A DNA stretch of 64,000 nucleotides from Promethearchaeati archaeon (GCA_013166775.1 JABLTJ010000007.1:124001-188000); one strand, 5' to 3'. Counted from the stretch's first letter, positions 9,258-18,584 are shown. The notes: generated by a model not told the origin, from the sequence alone. Made by a program: numbers and translations.

Positions 9258-11005
9258 ACCTTCAATTCAACTTCTCCAATCTTCTGGATAATTAGAAAAC
9301 AAAGCACAGTAATTATAATCAAGATACTAGCCATAGTTGCTGGTAATTGTAATGTTTGTGAGGTTATTAATTTTGATATTCCTATCGATAATGTACCGAA
9401 AACATCTCTTACTAAGAAATTAGTTGCACCAAATTCTCCTAGACTTATTGCAAAAGAAAAAATCCCTCCAACTAATATTCCTCTCATCATCATAGGTAAT
9501 TCGATTTTCCTGAAAATTCTTAGTCTGGAAGCCCCTAAGGTTGATGCTACATTTAGCAATTCGATATCTATCCTATTATAAGCAGATAATATTGATCTAG
9601 TTGCAAAAGGTACACTGATCAAAACATGTGATAGAATAATAAAAAGCCAAACAGCAGATTGGTAAATTTCTGTATTTCGATATTGAAGAAATAAACCTAT
9701 TGCTAATGTTATAGAAGATGTAGCCATAGGGAGAATAATCATGTATGAAATGAGACCTTCTGCTAGAGGTCTCCTGTATTTTCTCAAGCTCTCATATCTA
9801 TTACGTAAAACAAGTACAATCAGCAAAGATAGAACAAGAGTAATTACAGTAGCAACAACTGCAAACAGAAGCGTGTTGAGTAATAATCTTAAAGGTGAAT
9901 TGTTTAAGATATTCATATATTCGTTTGACAATAATTGTTTGTATCCCCAAAGAGATGAAACTCCTTCAGAAAAAGGCATGAAAGATTCAATTATTACAGC
10001 AAAAATTGGAGCGAAAGTAAACAAACCTATGAGTATAATTAAAAGAATAATTCCTGTAGTTCTTAGATTAGTTTTCCATTTTCTTTTTGAGAATCTAAGT
10101 TTAGTTTTTTGCAAGCCTTTTTCCTTTCCTGATGCCATTTGACGGGTTCTTCTCTCAAACCAAAGATAAAGAATTATGATTAAGGTGTTAATTAATAACT
10201 GAATTATTACTAATGAAGCTCCACCTGAAAAATTTAAAGAATCCTTCATCTGTTTGAATATCCTTACTTCAAGTGTTTGAAATCTTGCTTCCCCCAAAAA
10301 CAAAACAATGGCGAAACTATTGAACGTATAAACAAAAACAAGTAGAGCTGCAGAAATGATGTAGTTAATTATCTGTGGAAATATAATCTTTCTAAAGATT
10401 CTCCAATTATTTGCACCTAGAGATCTTGCTACTTCAATTTGATCAAAGTCCAAGCTTTCCCAAGCTGGGATTGTCATTCTTATAATAACGGATAGATTGT
10501 AGAAAACATGTGCAAATATAATTCCTTCATAGGTTCCGAATATTGAAATGAGAGAGTTCTCTGTACTGAATATATTTCTCCAAATAACATTGACCCACCC
10601 ACCTTCTCCATATGCAACAATGAATCCTAATAACACAACTATTGGGGGAAGAACAAATGGAACTGTTAGAAGATTGATTATGATTTTTCTTCCTTTAAAA
10701 TCATATTTTGCAAAGAAGTAGCTAGCTGGTACTCCTATAATCAGGCAAAAAACTGTTGAAAGTAATGCTTGAGCTAATGTGTCCCTTGCTAGAAAAATCA
10801 GATTTGTTGTATTTGAAATTGTAGAAAAAAACATGCTGAAAGAGAACTGTGAATCAGTATAAAACGCATATTGTAATATACGGAACAGAGGAATAAAAAA
10901 TAACGATAGAAGAAAAGTCCCTAATATAATTACTGCAAGAAGAATAATAAATGAATTTGTGAATTCATCTCTTGAGTACTTCTCTTTAAATTTATTCAAT
11001 ATCAT
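9254..11005 (-). CDS. thiP: ABC importer permease with two fused transmembrane domains (ThiP/FbpB-like)
   Basis: This 583-residue integral membrane protein is made of two homologous permease halves of about six helices each. Each half has the cytoplasmic EAA coupling loop: SLGANNWRIFRKIIFPQI in the first and TLGASRLRIFRKIELPMM in the second. The two-domain form is characteristic of the thiamine (ThiP) and ferric-iron (FbpB) importers. A basic linker near residues 285-315 separates the halves. It lies between the binding protein (24 bases upstream) and the ATPase (four-base overlap downstream), so it is translationally coupled to the ATPase. Confidence 0.87.
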   Translation of the reverse strand: MILNKFKEKYSRDEFTNSFIILLAVIILGTFLLSLFFIPLFRILQYAFYTDSQFSFSMFFSTISNTTNLIFLARDTLAQALLSTVFCLIIGVPASYFFAKYDFKGRKIIINLLTVPFVLPPIVVLLGFIVAYGEGGWVNVIWRNIFSTENSLISIFGTYEGIIFAHVFYNLSVIIRMTIPAWESLDFDQIEVARSLGANNWRIFRKIIFPQIINYIISAALLVFVYTFNSFAIVLFLGEARFQTLEVRIFKQMKDSLNFSGGASLVIIQLLINTLIIILYLWFERRTRQMASGKEKGLQKTKLRFSKRKWKTNLRTTGIILLIILIGLFTFAPIFAVIIESFMPFSEGVSSLWGYKQLLSNEYMNILNNSPLRLLLNTLLFAVVATVITLVLSLLIVLVLRNRYESLRKYRRPLAEGLISYMIILPMATSSITLAIGLFLQYRNTEIYQSAVWLFIILSHVLISVPFATRSILSAYNRIDIELLNVASTLGASRLRIFRKIELPMMMRGILVGGIFSFAISLGEFGATNFLVRDVFGTLSIGISKLITSQTLQLPATMASILIIITVLCFLIIQKIGEVELKV

Positions 11006-11029
11006 TTACTTTTCTGCCTACTTCGATTC

Positions 11030-12265
11030 TTATTTTCTTCGTTTTATCAAACTGTAGCTGGTTGCTGCGAAAATCAATGATACAATCAATGCGAATAAAG
11101 AACTGAATGGAGCAATCTCTGCTTCCCAATCACTTTTCCAATCTTCTAAATTTTCCTCTATCATTGACGGTTGAAGGAGATCATTAAGGATATCAACATC
11201 ATTAGGATTTATTGCAATTTCAGAAAAGCATGTTGATATATCAGCATTTATGTTTGCTGGATACATCCAATTATTAGTTGCTATATTATCTTGAAGATCA
11301 GTACTCAAGAACCAATCAATAAACTGTTTTGCAATATTTTCATGAGGAGCATTCTTTACAAGTCCTATCCCTTCTATTTGTAACCAAGCATTTTTCATCT
11401 CTTCTTCATGCGAAACAGTTGCTTTTGATGGGGGTGAATTACCAAATCCAACACCCCATAAAGGATGACAAACATCATAAGCAGGACTTGTTCCATATGA
11501 AACCATTATTGGACGATTTTCTTCCTCTGTAGCATATAAGTCAAAAGCTGCTCCCCAACTAGAAGCTATTCTTATATCATCTGAAGCTTCCTTCCACCAA
11601 TCTCTCCAATCTTCAGCTAAAAGACCATCAAAATTAATCTCAGGATCTCCATAAACAGCTATAGTCCAAAGAAGAAAACCCAATCCCGGAGAGCTGAGTG
11701 TAGGATCTTCTACAATCAATAATTCATCGAGATTGAAATCTAAAATATCTTGAAGTGTAAGAGAAGTTAATTCAGGATTTGAAGAATCATTGATTCTACT
11801 TCTATCATACCATAGTGCGATTATTCCGTAATCATAAGGAACAACATATTTTTCAGGATCTAAATTTGTTATAAGATCAGAACTGATATTTTCAAGTATT
11901 GTGGGGGAATAAGGTTTGAGTATACCTTCGCTCTTTGCAGTATGAATGAGAACATTATCAATGCCTATAAGTATGTCAGCATTTGGATTGTCTTTTTCCA
12001 ATACAGCTTGTGTTACTACTGTGTTTGCATCATCTAATAAAACAAGACGGATATTTTCCACAGGTACTCCACTATAATTTGAAAAGCCTTCAACAAAATC
12101 GTATCCTGGATCTGCTAAAAGAGATTCATAAGTGTAAATTACTAATTCATAGCTTTGAGCATTCACAGATACCATTGAGGTTTGAGGGCTCAAAATAAAT
12201 ATGAAAAGAACCAAGAATATAGTTGTTAATACTAGTTTTCTCATTAGTTTCAAAAAAAAGTACAA
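11030..12265 (-). CDS. thiB: ABC importer substrate-binding protein, thiamine-type (ThiB/TbpA-like), membrane-anchored
   Basis: This is an extracellular solute-binding protein of about 400 residues. It has an N-terminal signal/anchor helix (KLVLTTIFLVLFIFIL), an extracellular domain and a second hydrophobic segment at the extreme C-terminus followed by KRRK, which would tether it to the membrane. The domain opens with ELVIYTYESLLADPG and then has PNADILIGIDNVLI. These match the pattern of thiamine-binding TbpA/ThiB rather than generic iron binders. TTG at 12265 or ATG at 12244 can start it; the ATG gives the more usual signal peptide. A TATA-like AATTTAAATT about 30 bases upstream suggests a promoter of its own behind thiR. 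Confidence 0.82.
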   Translation of the reverse strand: MYFFLKLMRKLVLTTIFLVLFIFILSPQTSMVSVNAQSYELVIYTYESLLADPGYDFVEGFSNYSGVPVENIRLVLLDDANTVVTQAVLEKDNPNADILIGIDNVLIHTAKSEGILKPYSPTILENISSDLITNLDPEKYVVPYDYGIIALWYDRSRINDSSNPELTSLTLQDILDFNLDELLIVEDPTLSSPGLGFLLWTIAVYGDPEINFDGLLAEDWRDWWKEASDDIRIASSWGAAFDLYATEEENRPIMVSYGTSPAYDVCHPLWGVGFGNSPPSKATVSHEEEMKNAWLQIEGIGLVKNAPHENIAKQFIDWFLSTDLQDNIATNNWMYPANINADISTCFSEIAINPNDVDILNDLLQPSMIEENLEDWKSDWEAEIAPFSSLFALIVSLIFAATSYSLIKRRK

Positions 12266-12268
12266 CGA

Positions 12269-12297
12269 TAGAGAATTTAAATTTTAGTATAGCTATA
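12269..12297 (-). promoter_or_regulatory. Candidate promoter and operator between thiR and thiB
   Basis: Reading on the minus strand, the perfect palindrome TATAGCTATA (12288-12297) overlaps the thiR stop. It is followed by the TATA-like AATTTAAATT, about 30 bases before the ATG at 12244. This spacing suits an archaeal promoter with a short leader. A ThiR site here would allow control of the transporter genes by thiamine phosphate, but the palindrome is AT-rich and could be chance. Confidence 0.35.
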
Positions 12298-13141
12298 TAG
12301 GAGACCTATTATCTAGAATTGCTTTGATTTCCTTGACTGATTTCTCTTTACTCAATTCAGTTAAACATTCATCCCAATTCAAATCAAGAGCTGTAATTTC
12401 TTCATAGGGAATATTTGATTTCTGAAGATTCTTTTGTAAGCTAGATTTGTTCTTAATACTGATAGTCCATTTAATTGAAGACTGATATTTTCGTATCCAA
12501 AGCAGTAGAGATGACATTGTGCGCGAAGACCCAAATTCAGGAGAGCTTACATTCACTATTGTTCCTTTCACTTTGATAATTCTACCAGGGAAACTAGCAA
12601 CATCGTCCAGATCCTTAGCATTTTCATCACAAGCTGCTAACTGGGACCCGATCTCAGGAATCCATTCATAGAAATTTTCTATTTCTTTAAGATTCATCAA
12701 GGATTCTTCTAAATGACCAAGAATTGCAGATCTTACTTCCATCGAAGGTAATTCATCAAATCCAAAACAAATATCACAGTTTTTGTAGAGTATTAACTGT
12801 GGAAGAGTTTTCTTATGTATAGAACAAATCGATCCATTTACTCTAAGTGATTTACATTTTGTACAAACGGTTCTCATTACAATATCAATTTCATCTCTAG
12901 ATGATAACATATTAGAAATACTTAGGGAAAGTGCATCTAGGTGATGATTTATTTTTTCGTTTCCAGTATCCACAATTTTCTTCTGAAGATAGGAAACAAC
13001 CACAGGTTGCTTTACACCTAGAAGCTGAGAAATCTCGTTTTGTGATCTTCCTTTATCTCTAAGTTGATGAGCAATTCTTATCCTCAATCCTGGTAAAAAT
13101 GATTTTGCAATAAATTCACACGGGAATCTCATAATAATCAC
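12293..13141 (-). CDS. thiR: ThiR, HTH-ThiN thiamine-responsive transcription regulator
   Basis: This is an archaeal regulator of thiamine genes. An N-terminal helix-turn-helix lies at about residues 20-55 (RSQNEISQLLGVKQPVVVSY). A central Cys-containing region has VCTKC near 92-96 and NCDIC near 121-125. A C-terminal ThiN domain runs from about 160 to 282. The ThiN signature is clear: WIPEIGSQLAACDENAKDLD, then VASFPGRIIKVKG, then SPEFGSS. In ThiE/ThiD fusions this domain makes thiamine phosphate; in ThiR it is known to sense thiamine phosphate. The gene leads the transporter cluster on the same strand. GTG at 13141 or ATG at 13132 can start it; a TATA-like box about 24 bases before the ATG favours a leaderless start at 13132. 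Confidence 0.85.
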   Translation of the reverse strand: MIIMRFPCEFIAKSFLPGLRIRIAHQLRDKGRSQNEISQLLGVKQPVVVSYLQKKIVDTGNEKINHHLDALSLSISNMLSSRDEIDIVMRTVCTKCKSLRVNGSICSIHKKTLPQLILYKNCDICFGFDELPSMEVRSAILGHLEESLMNLKEIENFYEWIPEIGSQLAACDENAKDLDDVASFPGRIIKVKGTIVNVSSPEFGSSRTMSSLLLWIRKYQSSIKWTISIKNKSSLQKNLQKSNIPYEEITALDLNWDECLTELSKEKSVKEIKAILDNRSPI

Positions 13142-13262
13142 AATATGTGCACTATATATCCCACCTATTTCTAATAAAAAAGTTTCTAATCACATTTGCA
13201 TAAAGAAACTTTGATTCAATGAGAAAAGATTATAAAATAGAATTCTTCAATTATATCATATC

Positions 13263-13379
13263 ATGATAGGTCCGATTACTAAAGCATCTCTTTTATCATT
13301 AGCATTTTTACTTATCAATACCATCATTACTTATGTTGTAGTGAGGATGTTAAAATACACAGATAGGAAGATTGATTGA
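13263..13379 (+). CDS. Tiny single-helix membrane protein, 38 residues
   Basis: An ATG-initiated frame in the gap between thiR and the next regulator gene encodes 38 residues. A short polar start is followed by a hydrophobic helix (LLSLAFLLINTIITYVVV) and a basic tail, RMLKYTDRKID, stopping with TGA. The positive-inside arrangement suggests a real type of small membrane peptide. There are TATA-like bases just before it, around 13230-13240. No homologue can be named. A second tiny single-helix ORF of similar design lies near 42.9 kb. Confidence 0.4.
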   Translation: MIGPITKASLLSLAFLLINTIITYVVVRMLKYTDRKID

Positions 13380-13480
13380 ATCAACTAAAAATCTATAATT
13401 TTAAATTTGTTAAGTAGCAAATTCTTTAAGAAAAAGATAAATAATCACCTAAATACTTAAACATATTAGAAAATAAATGG

Positions 13481-14392
13481 TTGTTAACAATGTCCTCGAA
13501 TGAGAACCCAGCTGAAGAAAAACGTTGGTATATGGATCGTATCTTTAAATTAGCTCAAGATAGAAGATACACCACAGCTGTAGATGTCTGGGCGATTATT
13601 CTTGATGCTGTCTTTTCTAAAAGAACCTATCATAATCTTGATGGGAAGGATATGATAGGAATAACTGCAAGTGATATAGCAACAATCCTTAACATGCATT
13701 TGAGTTCAGTCTATCACAATCTAAAGATCCTTCAAGCAAAAGACGTTGATTTACTTGCAACTGAAAATCTGATAGGTTACAACGAAAAGGGAAGAAGAAT
13801 TACACAAAAAGTTTTCAGTATTCCACAGGTATATTATACTGAATATAGAAAAATCTATGAGGATCTTCAAGATTCAGGATTCTTTCCCCCACATAAAGAA
13901 TTCACTTTCTTCAATCTACTGAAAATAAGAGGAATTTTATCTCATTATGCAGCTCTTATGAATAAGGATAGAATTTTGATTAAAGAAGATTCTACAGAAA
14001 TTCATGATTGGTATAGGCAATGGTTAAATCCTCTCAAGTTGAGTCACACTAATGTTACTCCAGGAGTAATTTACAGATTTAAAAAGAAAGATATGTTAAG
14101 AATCCTCACAATTATTACTGAATTATTAGAAGAAAATAAAGATGAGTACACAGATGAAGATGAAGCGCGTGGGGAAATGCCCGTACTTTTTTCATATCTA
14201 CTATTCATGCCCTATACAGAAGATATGATGGAAAATGAATGGTTAAATAGAGAAGAATTTGAAGAAAGAATACAAGAATTATCTGAGAAACTTGAATATG
14301 AAAAGGATTTAGCAGAATGCGAAAAAGATCATGAAACATTTTTCAAATATGGTCTTTCATGTCCAATATGTGGAAAAAAAGCTGAAACATGA
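13481..14392 (+). CDS. HTH domain protein with C-terminal zinc-binding CPxC motif
   Basis: This probable transcription regulator has about 300 residues. The N-terminal winged-helix region, near residues 20-90, has GITASDIATILNMHLSSVYH as its recognition part. The middle is helical and unassigned. The C-terminus ends with CPICGKK, half of a zinc ribbon; no second Cys pair is visible, only single Cys residues. An ATG at 13490 (MSSNENP) is more likely than the TTG at 13481, since a TATA-like AAATACTTAAACA lies about 30 bases before it. It is convergent with the SDR gene, six bases apart. The target genes are unknown. Confidence 0.65.
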   Translation: MLTMSSNENPAEEKRWYMDRIFKLAQDRRYTTAVDVWAIILDAVFSKRTYHNLDGKDMIGITASDIATILNMHLSSVYHNLKILQAKDVDLLATENLIGYNEKGRRITQKVFSIPQVYYTEYRKIYEDLQDSGFFPPHKEFTFFNLLKIRGILSHYAALMNKDRILIKEDSTEIHDWYRQWLNPLKLSHTNVTPGVIYRFKKKDMLRILTIITELLEENKDEYTDEDEARGEMPVLFSYLLFMPYTEDMMENEWLNREEFEERIQELSEKLEYEKDLAECEKDHETFFKYGLSCPICGKKAET

Positions 14393-14397
14393 GCATT

Positions 14398-15168
14398 TTA
14401 TCCTAGCATTTGACCAGAATCTATTTTGAAAATTTGTCCCTGTATATGTTTTGAAGTAAGTAATAATTTTACCAGAGGATATATTTCATTGGGATAAAGA
14501 AGTTGTTCCAGAGGATTCTTCTTTCTATATTTCTGAACTAAATTATCATAATTTAGATTGTCTGTCTTAGCTTTTCTTTTTATTTCTTCTAAATGTCTTT
14601 CAGTCATCACATATCCAGGAGAGATAGTGTTAGTTATAATGCCATATTTTGAACCTTCATGTGCAAAGAACCAAGTCATTGCATGAACTCCAGCTTTAGC
14701 AACACCATAAGGAAGTTTTTTATCTGAGGGTTTAAAACCAGTAGTTGATCCAAAAAACACTATATTACCACCTGCTTCTGATCTCATCCATTTGTAGGTT
14801 TCACGAGCAATCACAAAAACTGAATCTAGATTCAGAGAAAGAACTTTTCTAAAATCCTCCAAAGAAATGTCCTGAATTGCTTTACTCATTAAGCTACCTC
14901 CTACAAAATTAATCATTCCTGCGATTTTTTTTACAATTATCTTAGCTTTTTCAAATGCACTGATAATACTGCTCTCAGAATTATAATCACATGGTATAAA
15001 TTCGATCTTGTATTTTTGTTCTTTCAATGATTCTGAATACCTTCTACTCATTTCTCCTCCAATACCTAGGATCCTGTAACCATCCTTCAAAAGGTTCTTT
15101 GTAATTTCACTGCCAATTCCACTTCCAGGAGCTATTATAAGAATCGTTTTCATATCTTCAATTTGCAT
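14398..15168 (-). CDS. Short-chain dehydrogenase/reductase
   Basis: This is a classical SDR of 256 residues with an NAD(P)-binding Rossmann fold. The nucleotide motif is APGSGIGSE, a variant of TGxxxGIG. The active site has Ser in FFGSTTG and the YxxxK motif in YGVAKAG. ISPGYVMTE and the C-terminal GQIFKIDSGQML are typical of the family. The start could be the first Met or the second (MKTILII) six codons inside. The substrate is unknown; FabG-like ketoreductase activity is one possibility. It is monocistronic and divergent from tsaC. Confidence 0.87.
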   Translation of the reverse strand: MQIEDMKTILIIAPGSGIGSEITKNLLKDGYRILGIGGEMSRRYSESLKEQKYKIEFIPCDYNSESSIISAFEKAKIIVKKIAGMINFVGGSLMSKAIQDISLEDFRKVLSLNLDSVFVIARETYKWMRSEAGGNIVFFGSTTGFKPSDKKLPYGVAKAGVHAMTWFFAHEGSKYGIITNTISPGYVMTERHLEEIKRKAKTDNLNYDNLVQKYRKKNPLEQLLYPNEIYPLVKLLLTSKHIQGQIFKIDSGQMLG

Positions 15169-15288
15169 AAAAGCATCAAAGATACATTATTGAACTATGA
15201 ATTAAAACTTTCTTTTTACCCAATTTATATACTTACTCATCACAATATTTAAGGAAAAACCATACAAAGAGTTACAAGAGAGTTATAT

Positions 15289-15951
15289 TTGGATAGGAAA
15301 AAATTGCAAACAGAAATCATCGTCTTATCTTCTGAAGTTTCAATTCGAAAATCAATAAAACTAGCTGCTGAATTGATCGAAGAAGGGGAGATTATAGCAT
15401 TCCCAACTGATACACTCTATGGTTTAGGATGCAGTATTTTCGATGAAAATGCAATTAGAAATCTGTTTGAACTTAAATGTAGGAATTTAACTAAACCAAT
15501 CAATGCCTTAATCGGTTCAATTGAACAGCTTTCATATGTTGCAGAGAATATTCCATTAATTGTATATGAGGTAATCAAGGAATTTTGGCCAGGTGATCTA
15601 ACATTAATTCTTCAGAAAAAAAACGAGATTCCAAATATACTAACAAATGGAATGAACACAATAGGTGTGAGAATGCCTAACAATGAAGTGACATTGAGAT
15701 TGATTTGTGAAGTAGATAAACCATTAGCAACAACTAGTGCTAATATTTCTGGAAAACCAAGTATAACCAATGCTAAGCAGGTTCTTGATAATTTCAGAAA
15801 TAAAATACCACTTATTTTAGATAGTGGAGAATCAAAAATAGGAAAAGAATCTACAATAATTAGCTTAGTCACTGAACCACCATCTATTATTAGGCAAGGA
15901 TCCCTTTCAATAGAGAAATTAAAGCGAATTATTCCAAATCTAAAGGAATAG
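15289..15951 (+). CDS. tsaC: L-threonylcarbamoyladenylate synthase (TsaC/Sua5, YrdC domain)
   Basis: This protein makes threonylcarbamoyl-AMP from threonine, bicarbonate and ATP for the tRNA t6A37 modification. It is the 220-residue short form without the Sua5 C-terminal domain. Family motifs are PTDTLYGLGCSIF, the basic K-x-R stretch ELKCRNLTKPI, TTSANISGKPS, and STIISL followed by IIRQGSLSIE. The chosen start is TTG at 15289; no in-frame ATG lies near the expected N-terminus. It is single and divergent from the SDR gene. Its partner Kae1 complex is not in this window. Confidence 0.9.
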   Translation: MDRKKLQTEIIVLSSEVSIRKSIKLAAELIEEGEIIAFPTDTLYGLGCSIFDENAIRNLFELKCRNLTKPINALIGSIEQLSYVAENIPLIVYEVIKEFWPGDLTLILQKKNEIPNILTNGMNTIGVRMPNNEVTLRLICEVDKPLATTSANISGKPSITNAKQVLDNFRNKIPLILDSGESKIGKESTIISLVTEPPSIIRQGSLSIEKLKRIIPNLKE

Positions 15952-16013
15952 TAAAATTTCTATTTGAATAGAATATTTTTAAGTGTGAAACCTCTTGTTA
16001 TAAGTGGACAATA

Positions 16014-16664
16014 ATGACTTCAAAAGAAGAAATCATATTTTTCGATGTAGATACACAGAATGATTTTATGAATACTGATGGGAAGCTCTATGTTACAGGA
16101 GCTGAAAACATCAAAGAAAATCTTGGCAAGCTAACACAATATGCAAGGATGCAAGAAATAAGAATCTTAGGTTCTGTTGATTATCATTCACTCGAAGATT
16201 CTGAAATTGAATCTGAAAATCCGGATTACAGTAAGACATTTCCTCCTCACTGTATGCAGAATTCATCTGGACAAGAGAAGATAATTGAAACTAGATCTGA
16301 TATAGCAAATTGGATTGATAGTGTCAAATATTCTGAAGAAAAGATAGAGGAAATTGTCTCTAGTAAAGGTCCTATTTTCTTTAGAAAAGATAACTTTGAT
16401 TCTTTCAGTAATCCTAATTCTACAACTATACTTAAAACTCTAAAACCTAAGAAAGTTGTAGTGTATGGAGTTGCAATAGATTATTGTGTAAAAAGCGCAA
16501 TTGATGGTTTTCTAAAACTAAAGGATCAAGACATATTTCTAGTAGTTGATGCAGTAGAAGGAATCGAAGAAGAAAAATCCAAAAATTTGATCAAAGAATG
16601 GGTAGAAAAAGGTGTCCGAACAGTAACTACTGAAGGTATACTTCAAGGAGCTTTATTAGAGTAA
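16014..16664 (+). CDS. pncA: Nicotinamidase/isochorismatase-family hydrolase
   Basis: This cysteine hydrolase fits nicotinamidase, which converts nicotinamide to nicotinate for NAD salvage. The catalytic triad is visible: Asp in FFDVDTQNDF, Lys in FFRKDNFDSF and Cys in VYGVAIDYCVKSA. The metal-binding part SVDYHS and PPHCMQ are also as in PncA. The size, 216 residues, is normal. An ATG starts at 16014 behind a TATA-like stretch. It is convergent with the DsrE-like gene 11 bases away. Isochorismatase activity is the less likely alternative, given the DxQNDF and DYCV context. Confidence 0.87.
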   Translation: MTSKEEIIFFDVDTQNDFMNTDGKLYVTGAENIKENLGKLTQYARMQEIRILGSVDYHSLEDSEIESENPDYSKTFPPHCMQNSSGQEKIIETRSDIANWIDSVKYSEEKIEEIVSSKGPIFFRKDNFDSFSNPNSTTILKTLKPKKVVVYGVAIDYCVKSAIDGFLKLKDQDIFLVVDAVEGIEEEKSKNLIKEWVEKGVRTVTTEGILQGALLE

Positions 16665-16674
16665 TAAGCATTAG

Positions 16675-17034
16675 TTAGAATGTTAGTTGATACCAACCAT
16701 TTTTCAGCATTTCAGAAACTAGATTACCTACGTACTGCACTTTAACTCCAATTTGCTCTAATTCATCACTTATTCCGAAATTATCACTACATGCTTTACA
16801 AGCAATTACCTCTATACCTGCTATCATTAGCATACTAATCAGATCTTGGAAACCTTTATCTTCAACAGCTAGTTTTTCAGTTGGCCCCCAAAGAATTACT
16901 CGAACCTCATCCATCCATCCTTGTTTCTTAGAATTCATTGCATAAGGAAAGCTTAATTCTTCATGAACTACTGCATCAGCTGTGCTCAAAATCATAAATA
17001 CTCTGTGCATAGTCAAGGATTTTTTGTTCTTCAT
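16675..17034 (-). CDS. DsrE-family small protein
   Basis: This 119-residue protein has the DsrE/DsrF-like fold pattern: an N-terminal strand and helix (FMILSTADAV), a middle with RVILWGPTEKLA, and then IEVIACKACSDNFGI with two cysteines. These cysteines sit where sulfur-relay members carry their reactive Cys. No DsrF or DsrH partner and no sulfite-reductase genes are adjacent. A general thiol or sulfur-handling role is the most that can be inferred. The ATG at 17034 could be replaced by the Met at residue 9. Confidence 0.7.
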   Translation of the reverse strand: MKNKKSLTMHRVFMILSTADAVVHEELSFPYAMNSKKQGWMDEVRVILWGPTEKLAVEDKGFQDLISMLMIAGIEVIACKACSDNFGISDELEQIGVKVQYVGNLVSEMLKNGWYQLTF

Positions 17035-17087
17035 TTAATTATTCTGGTTTTACAAAATCCATATGTAAGCGTTATTCTTGGAATAAA

Positions 17088-18443
17088 CTAATTTTCTTGA
17101 GCACTTGATTGAGGTGTTTCCTGCACGGAACTTAAACTTAATTGTTTCATTTCTTCTATCTGCTCATTCAGTGTCTGATCTAATGATGACGCTTTAGTTG
17201 TCAACCATAATATTGAGCAGAGAACTACACCCAATATACCAGATACTAGATAGACAATCGGTATTCCTGTATATTCTCCAATTACTCCAGATAACAACAT
17301 TGCTATTGGTTGAATTGCTGAAGATAAAGTTCCAAGTACACTCATTGTTCTTCCAAGTTTTTCTTGAGGGATTATAATCTGAAAAGCTGTAATCAATGAT
17401 ACATTTATCATTGGAAGTACAATAACTATGAGGAAGGTTATTGCTCCCATAAGCCAGAATTTTCCATTTACCATCCATAGTTCATTAGATGGCAGAAAAT
17501 ACAATGTAGTAAAGATTGAAAATGCCCACATTATTGCAAGATAGCTACTTAATGCCTTCTTCTTGAAACCTTTGAAGAAAGTCATTATCAAGCTTCCAAT
17601 AACCGTTCCAGCTTGTAAAAAGGCAACAACAATTGCATAATCCGCTTCAAAACCAAAATGAGTTTTAACAACGAAGAGTGGTAATAATGTCCCGAAAGGT
17701 GTAAAAAAGAAATTAACAAACATAAACATTACCAGAAGTGGAAATAAACCATTTATTCCTTTGATAGTGAGGAGAGCATCTTTGAAATCCTTGAAGAATG
17801 AGATCTTTTCTCCTTTTTCTAAAGCTGATGAAACTTTGGGAATTGTTATTAAAATTAAAGGTACTAGCGCTATAGCAAAAGTAGCGATATCCATCCAAAG
17901 AAGATGTGCATGTCGTAATAAACCACCTCCACCAATGGCAAGAAAACCCGCAGCTATTGCTGGCCCTATTATTCTCACAACACCATTTGCTAAAGAATTA
18001 ATTCCGTTCATTCTACTTAGATGTTTTTGAGGAACCATGGTTGGCATCATTGCGCCTACAGCTGTATAATGGAAAGTATCACCAATACCACGAAGTGCGA
18101 TTATTATGAAAAACCAATACAGAGTCATGTTGTTTGTGTAGAATAGTACTATCGCTGCAACTGTTGTGACAGCTATGGTTGCATCAGCTGAAAATATAAT
18201 TAATTTCCTGTTTAATCTATCAACTAATATTCCAGCTATCGGACCAAGAACTAGAAAAGGTCCAAAAGCGACGAGAGAAGAAAGACCAAGCATCAGCTCA
18301 CTTTCTGTTTCAAATGAAATCCAAAGAATAAGAACAAACTGAACTATATTGGATCCTAACATGCTAAATAGTTGACCTCCCCAAAAGAACAAGTATTGTC
18401 TGAACTTATTATCTCCTTCTTGAATATTAGCATTTAATGACAA
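17088..18443 (-). CDS. MFS transporter, drug/metabolite exporter type
   Basis: This major-facilitator protein has 451 residues and about twelve transmembrane helices. The loop after helix two has the conserved GILVDRLNRK (motif A form G-x3-D-R-x-N-R-K). The arrangement resembles the DHA3 group of macrolide- and siderophore-exporting permeases. The substrate is unknown. The hydrophilic N-terminus and the Ser/Gln-rich C-terminal tail are cytosolic. It is transcribed divergently from tldD, with only about 140 bases to the tldD start chosen here. Confidence 0.85.
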   Translation of the reverse strand: MSLNANIQEGDNKFRQYLFFWGGQLFSMLGSNIVQFVLILWISFETESELMLGLSSLVAFGPFLVLGPIAGILVDRLNRKLIIFSADATIAVTTVAAIVLFYTNNMTLYWFFIIIALRGIGDTFHYTAVGAMMPTMVPQKHLSRMNGINSLANGVVRIIGPAIAAGFLAIGGGGLLRHAHLLWMDIATFAIALVPLILITIPKVSSALEKGEKISFFKDFKDALLTIKGINGLFPLLVMFMFVNFFFTPFGTLLPLFVVKTHFGFEADYAIVVAFLQAGTVIGSLIMTFFKGFKKKALSSYLAIMWAFSIFTTLYFLPSNELWMVNGKFWLMGAITFLIVIVLPMINVSLITAFQIIIPQEKLGRTMSVLGTLSSAIQPIAMLLSGVIGEYTGIPIVYLVSGILGVVLCSILWLTTKASSLDQTLNEQIEEMKQLSLSSVQETPQSSAQEN

Positions 18444-18545
18444 AATAATTCCTCAAATCTTGGTTTGTGAATGATTTATGAGATATTTAAAAAAGTTGTT
18501 AACTCTGTATTGAAGAATAAAAATTCCGATTATCTTCTTTTCGAT

Positions 18546-18556
18546 ACAAATTTAAA
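18546..18556 (+). promoter_or_regulatory. TATA box of tldD
   Basis: A TATA-like AAATTTAAATA lies about 30 bases before the ATG at 18585. This distance places the transcript start at or next to the codon, as in leaderless archaeal mRNAs, and argues against the longer in-frame start at 18471. Confidence 0.5.
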
Positions 18557-18584
18557 TAGAACGAAAGAAGTTATCCTGAATTAT

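Noticed and set aside
13147..13152. GTGCAC palindrome upstream of thiR as a ThiR operator
   Set aside because: Only six bases are symmetric and the flanks do not pair; too weak to call, although the position is right.
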